From the NCBI GenBank assembly GCA_008921705.1, contig VFFE01007500.1, positions 3,238,559 to 3,302,558 on the forward strand: a stretch of DNA of 64,000 bases. Direction: 5' to 3'. The position numbers and the translations under genes are program-made. The stretch is from Burhinus oedicnemus (taxonomy: Eukaryota > Chordata > Aves > Charadriiformes > Burhinidae). Shown piece by piece: positions 51,695-64,000 of this stretch (position 1 is its first letter; each line of letters begins with the position of its first letter). Under the pieces are notes generated by a model, which saw only the letters and a program-made list of their open reading frames with translations, was not told where the DNA came from and searched no databases.

Positions 51695-51765
51695 GATAAT
51701 AATAATATTGAACATTTAAGTAGCACTTTTCATCCACAAGGTGCCTCACTAGTGTTAAAACAATT
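51695..51765 (+). repeat. Possible ancient MIR/L3-like fragment
   Basis: aataataatattgaacattt then agtagcacttttcatccaca and aggtgcctcac resemble the 'tagcgcctttcatctgaagatctcaaagc' block of old CR1/L3-related repeats. Confidence 0.3.
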
Positions 51766-53059
51766 AGCTAACTAAATTCTCCCTCCTCCTTCCCCCTGAA
51801 TGTGCATAGAACAGGCAAAATAAGATGTCAAAGGAAGTGTTAGAGTCACTGCCATCCAGTCGTAAGGCCGCTCCCTTTATGAAGCAAGTGATATAAGACA
51901 CCTTCTACAATGCCCCACTATTACAGCTGCAATTTTGTAAGCAGCTTTTTATAACAGCTTTTGTTCTTTATCATCCAATGCATTGAGTAAATAGCTTCTG
52001 GGAAGGAACACATTCATGTTTACCTTTGCTCTATGTGCCACCACTAGTGCTATCCGAAACCCAGACAGACATGAAACAGGTGCCAGAGGTGCGTATTTGA
52101 GTCACCATCAGTAAAGGCTGACTCATAATTACAGTGAACATATAGTCTGTTTTCAGATCTTTGGGTAGAGACGTAAAAACCAAATGTCACATAAAAGGGA
52201 GTCTGTCAGCCCTCTAGGTCTCTAAGGAAACAAGACTTGACAGTAAAAATGGGTAATGAATATTATTTCTGGAACATTTTTTAGAGTTTATGACTCCTAG
52301 ACTTTACACAAATCAATTAAGCTTCTCTCTGTACTCCCTACAGAAATATATCTGAAAAAAATACAGATTTATGAAAGAAGTCTCTCCATTGTCCCCAGGA
52401 AAAAAGCTTCCATTTCAGTGAATGGAAGTTACATGGGGATAGAGACCACCCATTTTAGCTTAGACTGAAATCAGAGCTGATTCAAGGCTATGTCAGACAT
52501 AGATGAGTCTTCAGTATGGGAAAGTTAGTTCATATTCAGGCACTTCTTCTGCAGTCTGTGCTTTATTTGCTCTCATTACAGAGGATAGTCTCTATCTTTT
52601 CCAGGATACCTTTGAGTTTAGAAAGGGCTTTTCTTTCCTTAGGGAGCAAGGAGGAAAATGAAGTACAATAGGCTTCTCAGGAGGCAAATAAGCATAGAGA
52701 CCTTTAATTTCTGCAACACGGAGCCTTTCCTACCTTTAGACTAGCAGCACTTCTCTCCAGCCCCTTCCCTTCTTTGCAGCTGGCAGCTGGGACCAGCAGC
52801 TGGAGACCAGCTGCAAAGGTCATCACTACATTAACTCCTGTTGGACTAGTTTCCTACCCTTGAGACTGAGGAACCTGGACTGGGGAGGTCTGACTGCACC
52901 TTGGTGAAGGAGTACCAGATGACTTAGCCCATCCAAAAATCAGTGAAGAGTGTATGTCCTATCACGAGAGCTATAAAGATTAATGTGCATGCACAGTACT
53001 TTTAACTGCAATAGCATATTGCCCAAGGATTACAGATGACTATTTTTAAATAAAAGAAA

Positions 53060-53200
53060 TATTATTATCCCTATTGTATAGAAATATAAAGCACAGGAAG
53101 TTGTATGTAAACTTCTTAAATGCACATAAAAATCAGTATCTGAGCTGCAAACAGAACCTCAGTCACCTACTCTAACCTCCCACTGTCTTCCATATTCCCT
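53060..53200 (+). repeat. Possible ancient MIR-like fragment
   Basis: attattatccctattgtata, then aaagcacaggaagttgtatg, then agctgcaaacagaacctcag follow the order of MIR-type repeats (attattatccccattttaca, gaaactgaggcacag, ggaaccc). Heavily decayed. Confidence 0.35.
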
Positions 53201-56200
53201 GTTTATCTCTGCTGGGTGTATTACTTCAGATATTTCAGAAGCAAACCATTTCAGAGATTAGATTTTCTAAAAGTTGCAGAACACCACCATGATTACTCAA
53301 AATACAAGTGCAAAAATACAGACGCGCATTTCATCTTCATTCCCTCATCAAAAATGTACTTGAGAGTGTAATATCTACTTAACACCTGGTTACACACCAG
53401 CTAACTTCCCTTAGTGTAGCCCTTGAACATTGATCAGAGTCCCACCAGTGAGCAGATCTGCAGCAGAACAATCCTGTTTCAGTGAAGGAAGAGCCACTTC
53501 CATTCACTATGATTATGATACCAGATCATTTCCCTGGGAGACAATCTAATCAAGTGATGAGTTTGATCAAAGAGATTTCTATTAAAGTTTTATATGCTCC
53601 TGTCCAACAAGAACAGTATATTGCCAGCCAAGTTCTGGTATGTTTGAAAGACCGAGAAATAACAGATACCAGGAGTAGCAATTCAGAAGATTTTTTGCCA
53701 GCTAAGGGCCAGATCCTGCAATCAAAAGTAGGCGAGCAACCTCTTACACCTACAAGCCATCACCGACTGCGGTGAAATTTTGCACTGACTACAGTTCTTG
53801 CCCATGTGTTCCCATTTATTATGCTGGAGGCAAAGACTGCACCTCCTAGGCAGGGGCAGATTTGCAAGGAAACAGAAAGGCTACAGGGGCAGCATTCACA
53901 CTGTGCACATGTATTCCAGCTGTCGTGCAGCTCCACCTAAATTGTGTTTGCTCTTGGCAGAACAGAAGGCAGCTTTCTTGTATCTCCTAATGAGGTCTCC
54001 TTCAAGAATGACTCTTCCCTTTTCCTTTTCTTTACTTTCCAAAGTTTTGTACATTCATCTAATTGTCTCACAGAAACCCCTCATTGCTAGCTTTCATACA
54101 GTCACCTCCTGCATCTAATTCTGTTTCCACAGTACTGCTAAATATTTGGAGACCACACCAGTCTCCTGCCCTGCAGCATCACCCTTACCTTCATTAGTAC
54201 CATCTTTCATACCAAACAACAGTATTTCTCCCATCATGGAATATCACACAGACAAAGAATCCAGTACTTCATCTCCTATGTTTAAACATATTGTTGCACT
54301 TTGTTCTCTACTCTTCCACCCAACGTGGTCGAACAATGAACTTTAATCTGAACTAAAAAAAAATGGGGAAGTTGAATCTAGAACTGCAGCTGAGGTCCTC
54401 TCTATAAAGCAACAATAACAACAACAGCAAGAACTAAAAAACAATTTGACTTAATAGACATAACCAACATCGCCAACATCCAAAGAATTGGCAAGAGTTT
54501 GCTTCAAAGTCAAAGTTACAGAGCTCACCTACTTCACCATCAGTGTGATGGCATAACCTTCACAGTTTTAGCAACTCCTTTCTAGGACAGGAGAATCAAC
54601 ACAGACCGGAGCATCCCTGAGCTTTATAACCATCCAATCCAACTTCATCAGGCTATCTGGGAAACATTAGCAGCTGTGGTGCTAACCTCTGAGGGCTCAG
54701 ACACATCCTGTTGAAGTCCCAGTGAAGAGGCTCAGACTCTCATTCCAAAGGAAGAGGGGGGAGAAAATTTACCTTATGAATGGGTTTTAAGGAGCATATG
54801 CTCATTTACTTTCTCAGCCCGTACATGCAATTACACAGGCGATTACTCATGTAAATTAGGCATAAAATAGAACTTTATGTGAGTAAAAGTTAGTCCTTAC
54901 ATCATGTCTATTTACAACTGCTAATTGTGAAAGTGCCAAGTCTTTGTTCTGGTCTGCAATTAAAAATGAAGCCAGTATAGTTACAGGAGAGCAGGAGTTT
55001 CTGTGTGGATATGTGGGAACAAACCACTTCTTTCCAGCAGAGCTCTCCCTGGAAAAGCCATTTTCTGCTACATCACCAAAGGAGAGCCCATCATCTGGTA
55101 TATCTTAGTGCTTCCAAGTTACATAATATAAGCTGTCGAAAATATGTGTGTGACTGCAATCTGGTTCTGCATTAACTGGGAAATTTAGCTCGATAATGCA
55201 TCTATCCTGACAATTCCCTTTGGGTAGCCAAAGTCTTTTTATGTCCTGCATGGCACTGAAAACATGCGCACTTGGTACTCAGTTCTAATGGTCCTACGAT
55301 GATTTCAATGGAGTAATGCAGTGTGATTCAAGGTCAACGCTCCCTGAATCAGTTTTCCACGGTCTATAATCTTTGCTGTAAACAGCCTTGTCTGCAACTA
55401 AGAAAGCAGAAAAAGGTTTAATGCCATCAGTTTCACCCTTAATACCTTCACGTTAAGCTCAAAGAGCTGAAAGGATTTCATATGATTTGTTCCAGGCTTG
55501 TATCAGACTCTACATCAAGGCACCTCCCTTATTCTAGACCACCACAGTGGCCTCTAATGTTTGGCTTTTCGCAGGACCAGCCCTGTGTTTAGCATAAATT
55601 AAAACAGCTGGAGGATTATATCTAAAGTAGTAGGCAAACACTCTCAGTGTAACTTCTGCCCTGCTCACCCTCTTCATGCTTGGCATGTACCCATGTTGGG
55701 AGCAAGACAGAAGGACCACAGGCAGCCAATGACTGCTTTACTTTCCCTTGCAACATGGAACTCCAAAGAAAACCAGTTCTACCATGTGATGTCCCCTTTG
55801 AACAGCTTCACAGGCATTAAAGGGTCACAGTGTTGGGGAGGGGTGAACTGGTCTCTTTGTTTCTCATTTCCACCCTGGAGTCAAACATTCATTCTCTTTT
55901 TAGCGATCAAAACTATAGCAGTCTCCAAAGGCATTTTCCCAATGTTCATCCCCAAATAAACCACACAAGAGAATGCCACAGGGTGCTAGAAAGACTTTGA
56001 AGTGCCTGCGAGAGAACTTTTCTGTCATGTTGTCTCTCTTATCATGCCTAAATTATGCTTTTAAAAAGACAGCAGCAAAAGAAAGATAGGCCATACCCTC
56101 CATTTGCTACTGTCTCCATTTAAAACTGAAACACATGAAAAGCTGTAGATAAGGTCTAGCATAAATAAAAGTAGAGACTAGGCTACCTATAAAATCACAA

Positions 56201-57203
56201 GATAATATGATAAGTAAAAGAGCTTTTAATAAAAGAGAAATCATCCCTGCAATTCTCCAAAACCTCAGTAATACAGTGGGTTTTTTACAATTTGGTCAAA
56301 GCAGTGGGTTTTTTTCAGTATTCTAGTAGATACTCTGAAATAATGAGTGCATAAATAATAGCAACTAATCAAAAGCTCCTTCCACAGATATTTCTCAAAG
56401 CCAGGGTGGTAATACATCCTGGTGCAGGCCACATCAAAGCCTATCATATTGCCTCTGATACACCCACTCCAAGCAGACTGACCACCCACGACGTAGCAGA
56501 AGACAGTATCACTAAGTGAAGTAGCGCTGTCACTGTGTGATAGAGATTCAGTGGAAAGTTTCTACTGACAGAATAGGCCCCCCATTTTTTTGACTTCCAT
56601 AGAATCTCTTCGGAAGGAAGAGACTGCCTAAGTGGCCACTATAGCTACTGGAAAAGAATTAAGACAACAAAGGACAAAAGGTTGAAGAACAGAGAGCCAA
56701 ATGTTAAAAAACAATCTCAATTTCTGACATTTCACATGGTTCTGCCTTATATTTTAAAAGTCTGCAGTACCGATGTTTGGATTTCAGAAGTCCTCAAAAG
56801 CGTTCAGTGTTTGGATCTCAGGTTCTGGTTTGAATTAGCTCTTATTTTCAGACTCTGTTTTCCCTTACTATCGCCATAAGTACATTTTTACTTTATAATG
56901 CCTCACAATGATTAGCATGCCTTTTTGATTTTTTCATTTTTCTTTTGCATGGATATGGAAAAAACCCCAACACGTTCAATTTAGATCAAAGAAACCCTTA
57001 AAAAAAAAAAATCAAAAAAGACAGGTTTTTGCTTTCAGAGTCCTAAATCCTGCTATTATTTTATTTTGGTAATTCCCAAAACAAAAAACAGTATTTCAAA
57101 ATTAAATGAAATATTTAACATTTCCAACACTTTTTACATGTGTTGAATGAACGTATCCAATGAACTCAGAAACAGGTCCCTGCCCCCACCAAAACTACAT
57201 TCA

Positions 57204-57245
57204 TTGGATGGATGGATGGATGGATGGAAGGGAGGAAGGAAGGAA
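57204..57245 (+). repeat. (GGAT)n/(GGAA)n microsatellite
   Basis: Five to six GGAT units are followed by GGAAGG-type units. Probably length-variable. Confidence 0.92.
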
Positions 57246-57614
57246 AAGTCAGCTCCACATATCCTGTGATACAAAGTGAACCAAGTAAAAGACACACTAG
57301 AAGTACACTGTGTCTTATACTACAGATGTGAGAGCCTTTGTGCTAATGAACTAGCTGTTAATGGACATGGCTGCACAGAAAGTGTGGCAGCAGACGTGTT
57401 TTCAGCAACACTTCACATACCATATTGTACATTTTACAGAGACAATGGGTATTGGCCAGGACCTTGGGCTCATGTCAAGACTCAGAGAAATGAGGCTGAT
57501 TTTTCATTACAATCTTTTTAGAAACAAACTGTGGAATAACAGTTTGCAGTCTTACAGGTGGGCTGTTTCAACAGAGACTCTCAAGTTGTTTTTGCAAGCT
57601 GCTTCCCAAGGCCA

Positions 57615-57740
57615 AATCACCCCTGTGCAGTAGGCGTTGCCTCCATTTTGCAGCAGGGGAAACCGAGGCACCACAGGCTCAAATCCCTTGCCCAAGATGA
57701 CACAGTAAACCTACAACAGTGCAGCAGTAAAGCCCAAGAG
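57615..57740 (+). mobile_element. MIR-family SINE (3' portion)
   Basis: ctgtgcagtaggcgttgcct, ccattttgcagcaggggaaa, ccgaggcaccacaggctcaa and cccttgcccaagatgacaca match the MIR consensus order (ccattttacagatgaggaaactgaggcac ... cttgcccaaggtcacacag) closely. It is an old, inactive SINE. Confidence 0.8.
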
Positions 57741-59237
57741 TTATGAGATAATGATAGGAACTGTCAGCGTATCATTTTCTCATTACTTCACAGTTTGATG
57801 AGGGATAACACGTTACAGAACAGCAGCTGTCCATGTGAAATTGTTAGCCTTAACTTTTTGTATGTGTGAACTGTTTACTGAAGCAGTCAGTAACTGCTGT
57901 GGTTTTGTTTCTGTATTCCTTGCCTGTGCATTTTTCATTCAAATGCCAGGCACAAGGTATTGTTATAGTGGGGGTTGAGGGGAAAATACAAATATTGTAA
58001 TATATTCAGTTTGTTCAGTTAATCTTTTTGTCAGTCTTCACAGCTTTTTTGTGGTAGGTTTCTGCAAGCAGTTGAGGTGCCTGGGCAAAAATGTTCAGTC
58101 GGTGAACTTCCTCGGTTGTACAAATAAGCATTTGCAGAAAATTAATTTCAGATTTGACTGTGCTCCATGTGCATGCATACAACCAAGGCAGGAAAGAGGA
58201 GGGTGCTTAAGGTATTCAGTCAATCTCACAAGTTAGCCACTGGTACAGATGTAACACCTCCCTACTCTGTAAAGGTGCTCTTCTTTCTCGGTGTGTCACT
58301 CCATGCCGGTAGCTTAATGCAGCTTTTGTCTGCTTTGCAGAAGTACCTTTCCCCTGACTATTAACAACAGCTCGCCAGACTAAACTACAGTTTGTACTGG
58401 TGGTGTTTTTCTGTCAGTTGTGAGGTTTAGTGAGAATACTTGCCAAATTAATTCTTGGCAAAATTCTAACATGCTTTACAACCAAGCAATCACCCCCCTA
58501 GAACAACTATTACTAGAAGCAGTTATGATACTGGTTTAAAAAAATTCCAGTTTTGATCACTTACAGCCGAAATCAATCCTGTGCTTCCATTCCGGGGCTC
58601 TCCAGGAACCATGGGCCACTAGCATATTCAGGGCTGTACCAAGGGTGGGGCAGAAAGCCAGCCAGCCCTGGATGTTCCTCCAACAGAGGCACAAAATGTG
58701 GAAAAGAACAAAACAGAGCAGCTCCTCATGAATTTGGAGATCAGTGGGAGACCCTGCAGGGAGCCTCCATGAAGCAGGGGGCTAAGCTGGGGAGTGCTGA
58801 ATTACTATCCTGCCCCAGACAGGAGCACGCCTTGCTGCAGTCCTGAATATCCTGTACCCTGAACACAGCTGACTGAAAGTTCTTGCTAAGCTGATCAATA
58901 GGAAAATAAGGTTAGCCTTATCATCTGATGAACCAGGAACCTGACTGCGTAACACCACGAGCAAGCTATCGGGTTCAGGTTTCAGGGCAGCAGGTTTCCA
59001 CTGAGCAACAGTGATTCAGCTTCAAGGCATCAAATGAAAATGCACAGAGCTGGATCCAATGGAAGTCTCATGTGCCTCATCTTCAGGGGCCTGTTCCCTG
59101 GAATGGGATAAGAAATGCCAAGCCCAACAGCTAAGCTGCTTACCTGTCTGCAAAAGCAACATTAGGAAACTTGGAGTACAAAGTCAAACTCACGGGGTCT
59201 TCAGAAGAGGAGGAAAAGAGTGCCCTTATTCAGAATA

Positions 59238-59365
59238 TCTGGTATTACAGTGGTAAGAGCACGTTCCTGGGAAGCGGAGATATGGTTTTGAACCTTCTTT
59301 GGCTGATGAGACCTCCTTATGTCTCATCTCTGTGCAGGTGGTCTAACCACTGGGTATTACATCCC
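59238..59365 (+). repeat. Ancient tRNA-like/palindromic dispersed repeat, copy 2
   Basis: attacagtggtaagagcacg, tcctgggaagcggagatatg, gttttgaacc and, at the far end, ggtggtctaaccactgggta resemble an A-box/B-box tRNA-type head followed by a near-mirrored tail. The word pattern matches the copy at 29185-29330. An internal gatgagac/gtctcatc hairpin is present. Confidence 0.45.
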
Positions 59366-62300
59366 CTCTGCAGAGTTGATGTAGGTGACTAAAACACTCT
59401 GACCCTCTCAACAAGTGCTGGTCGTAAGTTGAGGCTGCCTCCCGAGCAGTCCCAGAGCAAGCCAGGCAAATGTCTGTCTTGTGTGGACACCCTGCTCAGC
59501 TGTGTCCCGCCGGGAGCAGGTGCAGGGCCACTCAGACTGGGACAGCCATGCAAGTGCCCAAGGCAGAGCCCCAGGTGCCGCAAACAGCACAGTCGAACAG
59601 GGCAGTGCAACATGAGTGCGGACAGCTCTGGCATTCAGTGGCAGCTGAACGAGGGACTTTCAGGTGACAGTCTTAGATTGATGCCCTTCAGTTCCACTTA
59701 AACGCTAATTGGGCCCCTAAACCATTTATCAGGTATAACCCTCAGTCTCACCCAGTGAATGAACTCACTGGTTCTTGTTTTCTGAGCTTCGCAAAGCTCC
59801 AAGTCACCAACACAAAGGGCTCACCAGGGTAAGGCAGCACCGCTCCGATCATGTAATGGGTACAATCAGGGTGCCACTAAACACTGCAGAAAATATGCTT
59901 GACCCAGAAATCTGAAAATGCATTTTGGTACTGACCAAGGAGGTTCCTCGTCCTGGAGAAATTCAAAACTTCTGCTTTCTTACAGATAACACGTGTGAAA
60001 GTAAATGCTGAGGCTGCTGGCAAAGGAGTGTAAATTACTGCAGTTTGAAGTGTGGCAACCTACACCCTAACCTACCTAACAGGTTTTATTTAACTGTAAA
60101 ATAAATGAGCCCTAGCTTTGAAAATGCATTAACCAAAAGCACTGCTGCTCGTGTACTTGAGAGAGCTTTTGTTTACTGATATTGAAAGCATATATGGAAA
60201 ACTTATTACAACAGCCTATTCTTAGCTGAGTAAACGTCCCACATCATCACAGGAAAAACCGATCTCTAAATGCCATCACGAATGCTTGTTGCCCAAGATT
60301 CAGATCCTGCTGCGGTGATGCATGCTGAGAGATCCTTTAGCCCTTGAACACAATCGGCGAGCTTTTCAAAGGATCCCAAATAAGCTCCCTAGTCTCAGAA
60401 GAAACAAGAAAGAAGGGCAATACAAAGCTGTTTGTAAATAGCACATGTCAATGGGCCTGAACATATTTGCAAATTTCACACTATATTTCATGCAAATTTC
60501 ATACCAAAAAGTATTATCAGCTACGTCAGCGTGGGATCTCTCACTAAGGGCCCATAAATTGGGCTGTATTACTACTGCAGGAGAGGACACACAGTGAACT
60601 ATACACTTGGCCTTTGAACTACACACTCGGGTCTGCCCCAGATTAATCAGGTAACTTTGGGACAGCTTTCAAAAGCGATCTGTAACTACAAGGGTTGCAA
60701 TTTTGGGGAAACCCATGTGTTAAAACAGCTGCTTTCCTTGCTAAGTACTGAAAAATGTGAACCACTAGCTTGAGGCCACTTTCAGCCAAACTTCTCCTTT
60801 TTTCCCATCTATAAAACAGGCACAGAATTACCCTGCATTGGTTTTTATCCTACAGCCCCTTGTTTAGAGGGGGGAAAAAATGAAATTATGCCAGGAGGAC
60901 TATTTTGAGTCTATTCATAAGAGGAACAGTTTGCAGAACAGAGCTTAGAGATTACTGCATGGCATATCCTATAGACAGAGACATAATGTTGGAGAAAACT
61001 AAATAGATCTTTAATCCCAAGACGTGTTTACACAAATGTGTTCTATTTCAAAACCGCCTCTAAATTATTTCAAGCAAGCAGAGAACATTCACTCCCCAAA
61101 GTGTTAAATTATGCACAGAAATTGCAATTCAGTTCCAGTAAAATACTCATTCTGATGCTAGTTTTATTTTTCCCTCCTGATTAATTGCATGTACTAAAAA
61201 GACCGCAAAGTCCACAACAACCTGAGGCCATTTTACTGAACGTGGCAGAGGTCATTTAAGCAAGCAGCATAATGCATAAGCAAGGCAGTTCTCGTAACAC
61301 GCCAGGCCTGGATGACACACCTTCTGTACACTCTGCCGCCTGGGTTTCTTTCCAGAGTGCAATATTTTATGAAGGAGCAATTTTAGTCCACAGACTAATA
61401 ACGCAAGACAAGTTGCCCAGGTTGGAAACATGGGAGGAGTTGCTCAGAAGAATGTAGCTCTTAACACATTGGATTAATAATTAACAAGACAGACAGAAGG
61501 GCAGAAAAAAAGAAGAGAAAAGAAATATGACATTGAGAGCCACATTTAGGGCTATCTCCAGAAGGCCAAAATCCATTCTGGCAATGTTCCTTTGAAGTAT
61601 ACTTCTTTCAGCTAAAAAAACCAAACCGTGTTTCGGTTTCTAGCATAAGAGAAAAATGCAACCACCTTCCTCAACAGCTCCACTGGGTTTATGTTTCCCG
61701 GGGGAGCCTACTCAGCATGCCCTTACTCCTGCATTTCCCTGATGCTGTCAGGCAGATGGTGAGCCAAACTCCACAACTCAAAGTCCAGTTTTTGTACCCT
61801 GACTCCTTTTCACATGCTCAAATGCCCTCAGACCCACTACTGATAGACATGACTCAAGTTGTTACAAGGATCCGAAGACTAGTGCAACTTACAAGCAGAA
61901 AAATTCAACAAAAAGTACATTAAAGTAGTCTGAGTGCTAGTCTAAAAAAGGCTTGAATACCGCTTTTTGTAAGGGTATGATGTATTTTGGATCTAGAGGT
62001 GATTTTTTTTTTTTTGGCTGTGAACTTATGTCATCTTCTGAATCTGGCTGCGCCGGTAAAATCTGTTACCACCCCGAGCCCCTCTGCTGGATGTTGGCCT
62101 CATCCAACTGCCTATGGAGCAGTTCCAGCAAGCTCTCCTCCTTTCACTTCTGATGAGCTCAGACTGACTATTGCAACTATTCAAACCAGCCTGCCTGATT
62201 CTTGCCTGAAAAGAATTAGGATGTACTCCCACAGACCGGCAGCTTGATGGGAACAGCAGTCTTCAGCCAGGAGACAATTACAAACAGCCAGAAAGCTGTA

Positions 62301-62984
62301 TGTGAAAAATGACATCTTCCTACAGCCTCACTGAAATAACCATACTGGGAAAGCAAATGTGGCAATTCTGGTACAAAAATGTCTTCACTGTGCTGCCCAG
62401 CCTCATCCTGCACCTAGCTAGTGGCTTGTGGCCTCCGAAACAGGTAGTGTGTCCCCTTTTCCGCTCTTCAGGCTGCCCTGTCTGGCCCCTTGCACTGCGT
62501 CTATTGCTCATTGAAACACATGGGAAATAATTCAGCTTATTAATCTGGCAAAGAACTAGTCACTTTTTTCTGTCATTAGCCTTCGTACTAGTAGTCTTCT
62601 GCTGCATGAATGAATTGAGCCAGCTTTACCTGAGGGCAGACAAGCAGCAGAGACAGTGGATGTATGGGACAGACCAGCATCACCCACCCTGGAGCCTCGT
62701 AGGGAAGGGTAGGAGTGGTCACCTCCCTTCTGGTGCCAACAGGCCATTAGATCTGCACAGTCCCCACCACATAGCTACAAACTCCCAAGAGTTGCATTTA
62801 TTTTTTTCGATCTAAGAGACTATTAATAGGAAACGCCAGCGTAACAGTATACCTGCCACAGGCCCCATAGTGCTTTAATTCTACCAATGCAGTTCAAACT
62901 AGACAAATTCCAGGTTTAGAGAATCCCAAACTTACACCTTTGCAAAACATTTGCAAAGAAGCAAAACCAGATTTTTCCCTTTGT

Positions 62985-63030
62985 GTATATATATACACCT
63001 ATATATTTATATACACACACCTAGATATAG
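62985..63030. repeat. TA/CA-rich microsatellite
   Basis: tgtatatatatacacctata followed by further TA and CA units. It is simple-sequence DNA. Confidence 0.85.
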
Positions 63031-63177
63031 ATAGGTATAACTACATTGATTAGTATTCAGTATCTTTTACTAAAGAACTTCATTGGCACAAGTCTCAGTG
63101 TGGACACAATTATGGTAAGCAAGTGTGTGCGGTTCCCAAAGTTATTGGGGACTTTATACCCCATATATTTATACCCC

Positions 63178-63356
63178 AATGGGACAGGCTGCCCAGGGAA
63201 GTGGTGGAATCACCGTCCCTGGAGGTATTTAAAAGAGGTGTAGATGTGGTGCTGAGGGACATGGTTTAGTGGTGGTTTTGGCAGTGTTAGGTTTATGGTT
63301 GGACTCGATGATCTTAAAGGTCTCTTCCAACCTAGGTGATTCTATGATTCTGTGGG
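63178..63356 (+). mobile_element. CR1 LINE 3'-end fragment
   Basis: gggacaggctgcccagggaa, gtggtggaatcaccgtccct, ggttggactcgatgatctta and ccaacctaggtgattctatg then attctgtg are the 3' end of an avian CR1 of the type with 'ggttggact(g/c)gatgatctta'. It is better preserved than the copy at 31.25 kb. About 180 bp remain. Confidence 0.93.
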
Positions 63357-64000
63357 TTATCAAACATTGGAACCAGTGGAGCTGCATGCCTGCTAACAAG
63401 ATACTGACAGCCTAAGGCATCTGCTAGGCTATTCAGTCTTCAGGGGCGATGATTAAAAAAACCCACAACTGTATCAGAGCTTATAAGTGGAATGAGTCTT
63501 TAGTAGAACAAGAGGTAACCACACACACACACAGGTGAGTACCTGGGAGAGGGACAGAGGGATTTCAGCATCACTCCCCAATTCAGGCGGCTCACCAACA
63601 ACTACATGTGTTCTGGCAGGACTGTTAAATTTCAGCACAAGCCTTTCAGAAAGCCGCTTACCCTCACAGGCTCCAGTGTCACAGATGGAGCTTGCTTTCC
63701 TTCCCTCTGCCAGCACAGACCCTGCCTCTCCACCTGATCTTGCCCTGCAGAACAAAAGCCTTCTGCTCAGCAGCCACGGGGGGACTGGCATGTACGTCTG
63801 TTCCTCGCTGCCCAGCTCCATCACATTTAAACTGGGATGTGCAAAAGCCTCCTTCCTTCCTTCCTCCCTGCTGATATCTGGTCATTTTAAATTTGAAAGC
63901 AGTTCATTTCTTTGTACATACCGAGAAGAGGGGTGGGGAATTGGGAATCCTTTACATTACTGACCAATATGACTATGCAGATGTTATTTGCCGGTGATGC
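63357..64000. other. Intergenic DNA, no gene recognised
   Basis: This holds a short CA repeat (63520-63533) and overlapping frames on both strands (63474-63824 minus, 63535-63963 plus) with no known domain. An exon that continues past the right edge cannot be excluded. Confidence 0.5.

Larger units (their letters stand above)
50181..57614. other. Intergenic DNA with decayed repeats
   Basis: No gene recognised. Possible old repeat fragments lie at 51695-51765 and 53060-53200, and a GGAT microsatellite at 57204-57245. The open frame 53482-53775 (97 codons) resembles nothing I know. Confidence 0.6.
57741..63177. other. Intergenic DNA, no gene recognised
   Basis: Mixed composition with a GC-richer stretch at 59.4-59.65 kb. 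Overlapping short frames on both strands there look compositional. One decayed repeat lies at 59238-59365 and a TA-rich microsatellite at 62985-63030. Confidence 0.6.

Noticed and set aside
28000..64000. LMNTD1 or other neighbouring gene exons
   Set aside because: I looked for a lamin-tail-domain pattern and other known proteins in the short frames and found none.

Overview
This is vertebrate nuclear DNA, and almost certainly avian. The window carries the KRAS proto-oncogene in full coding form on the minus strand. Three CR1 LINE fragments, two of them ending in the bird/reptile-type 3' terminus with 'attctatgattct'-like repeats, point to a bird (or less likely another sauropsid). A KRAS locus of only about 27 kb with short introns also fits a bird. 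There are no bacterial-style operons, tRNA or rRNA genes, or CRISPR arrays. The species cannot be named from sequence alone.

Region 1, about 1-27,560: KRAS, read right to left. A very GC-rich promoter island (about 26.5-27.9 kb) holds non-coding exon 1, with its donor at 27354/27353. Coding exons follow at 26083-26193 (codons 1-37), 19579-19757 (38 to part of 97) and 16982-17141 (to codon 150). There are two alternative C-terminal exons. Exon 4A (9621-9744) gives the 189-residue KRAS4A, and exon 4B (3395-3511 plus 3' UTR) gives the 188-residue KRAS4B. All splice sites are GT-AG and the exon lengths 111/179/160/124/117 match the mammalian gene as I recall it. The G domain is wild type at codons 12, 13 and 61. 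The 3' UTR runs off the left edge of the window.

Region 2, about 27.9-64.0 kb: upstream flank of KRAS. No multi-exon or intact gene was recognised in these 36 kb. The area holds CR1 fragments (31.25-31.33, 49.47-50.18, 63.18-63.36 kb), a clear MIR-type SINE tail (57.6 kb), other decayed ancient repeats, microsatellites, a polypyrimidine tract and a strong hairpin at 45.1 kb.

The most unusual things are: (a) a perfect 98-bp, zero-spacer palindrome in the KRAS promoter (27596-27693); (b) a 22-24 bp tandem duplication that copies the exon 4A stop codon and splice donor (9588-9633); (c) hypervariable-region substitutions at the 4B membrane-targeting tail (Thr181, CIIM); (d) a canonical CTCF motif in intron 2; and (e) a 21-bp-stem hairpin at 45.1 kb. 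I found no undescribed multi-gene system. A 20-base assembly gap lies in intron 2 between long A runs.
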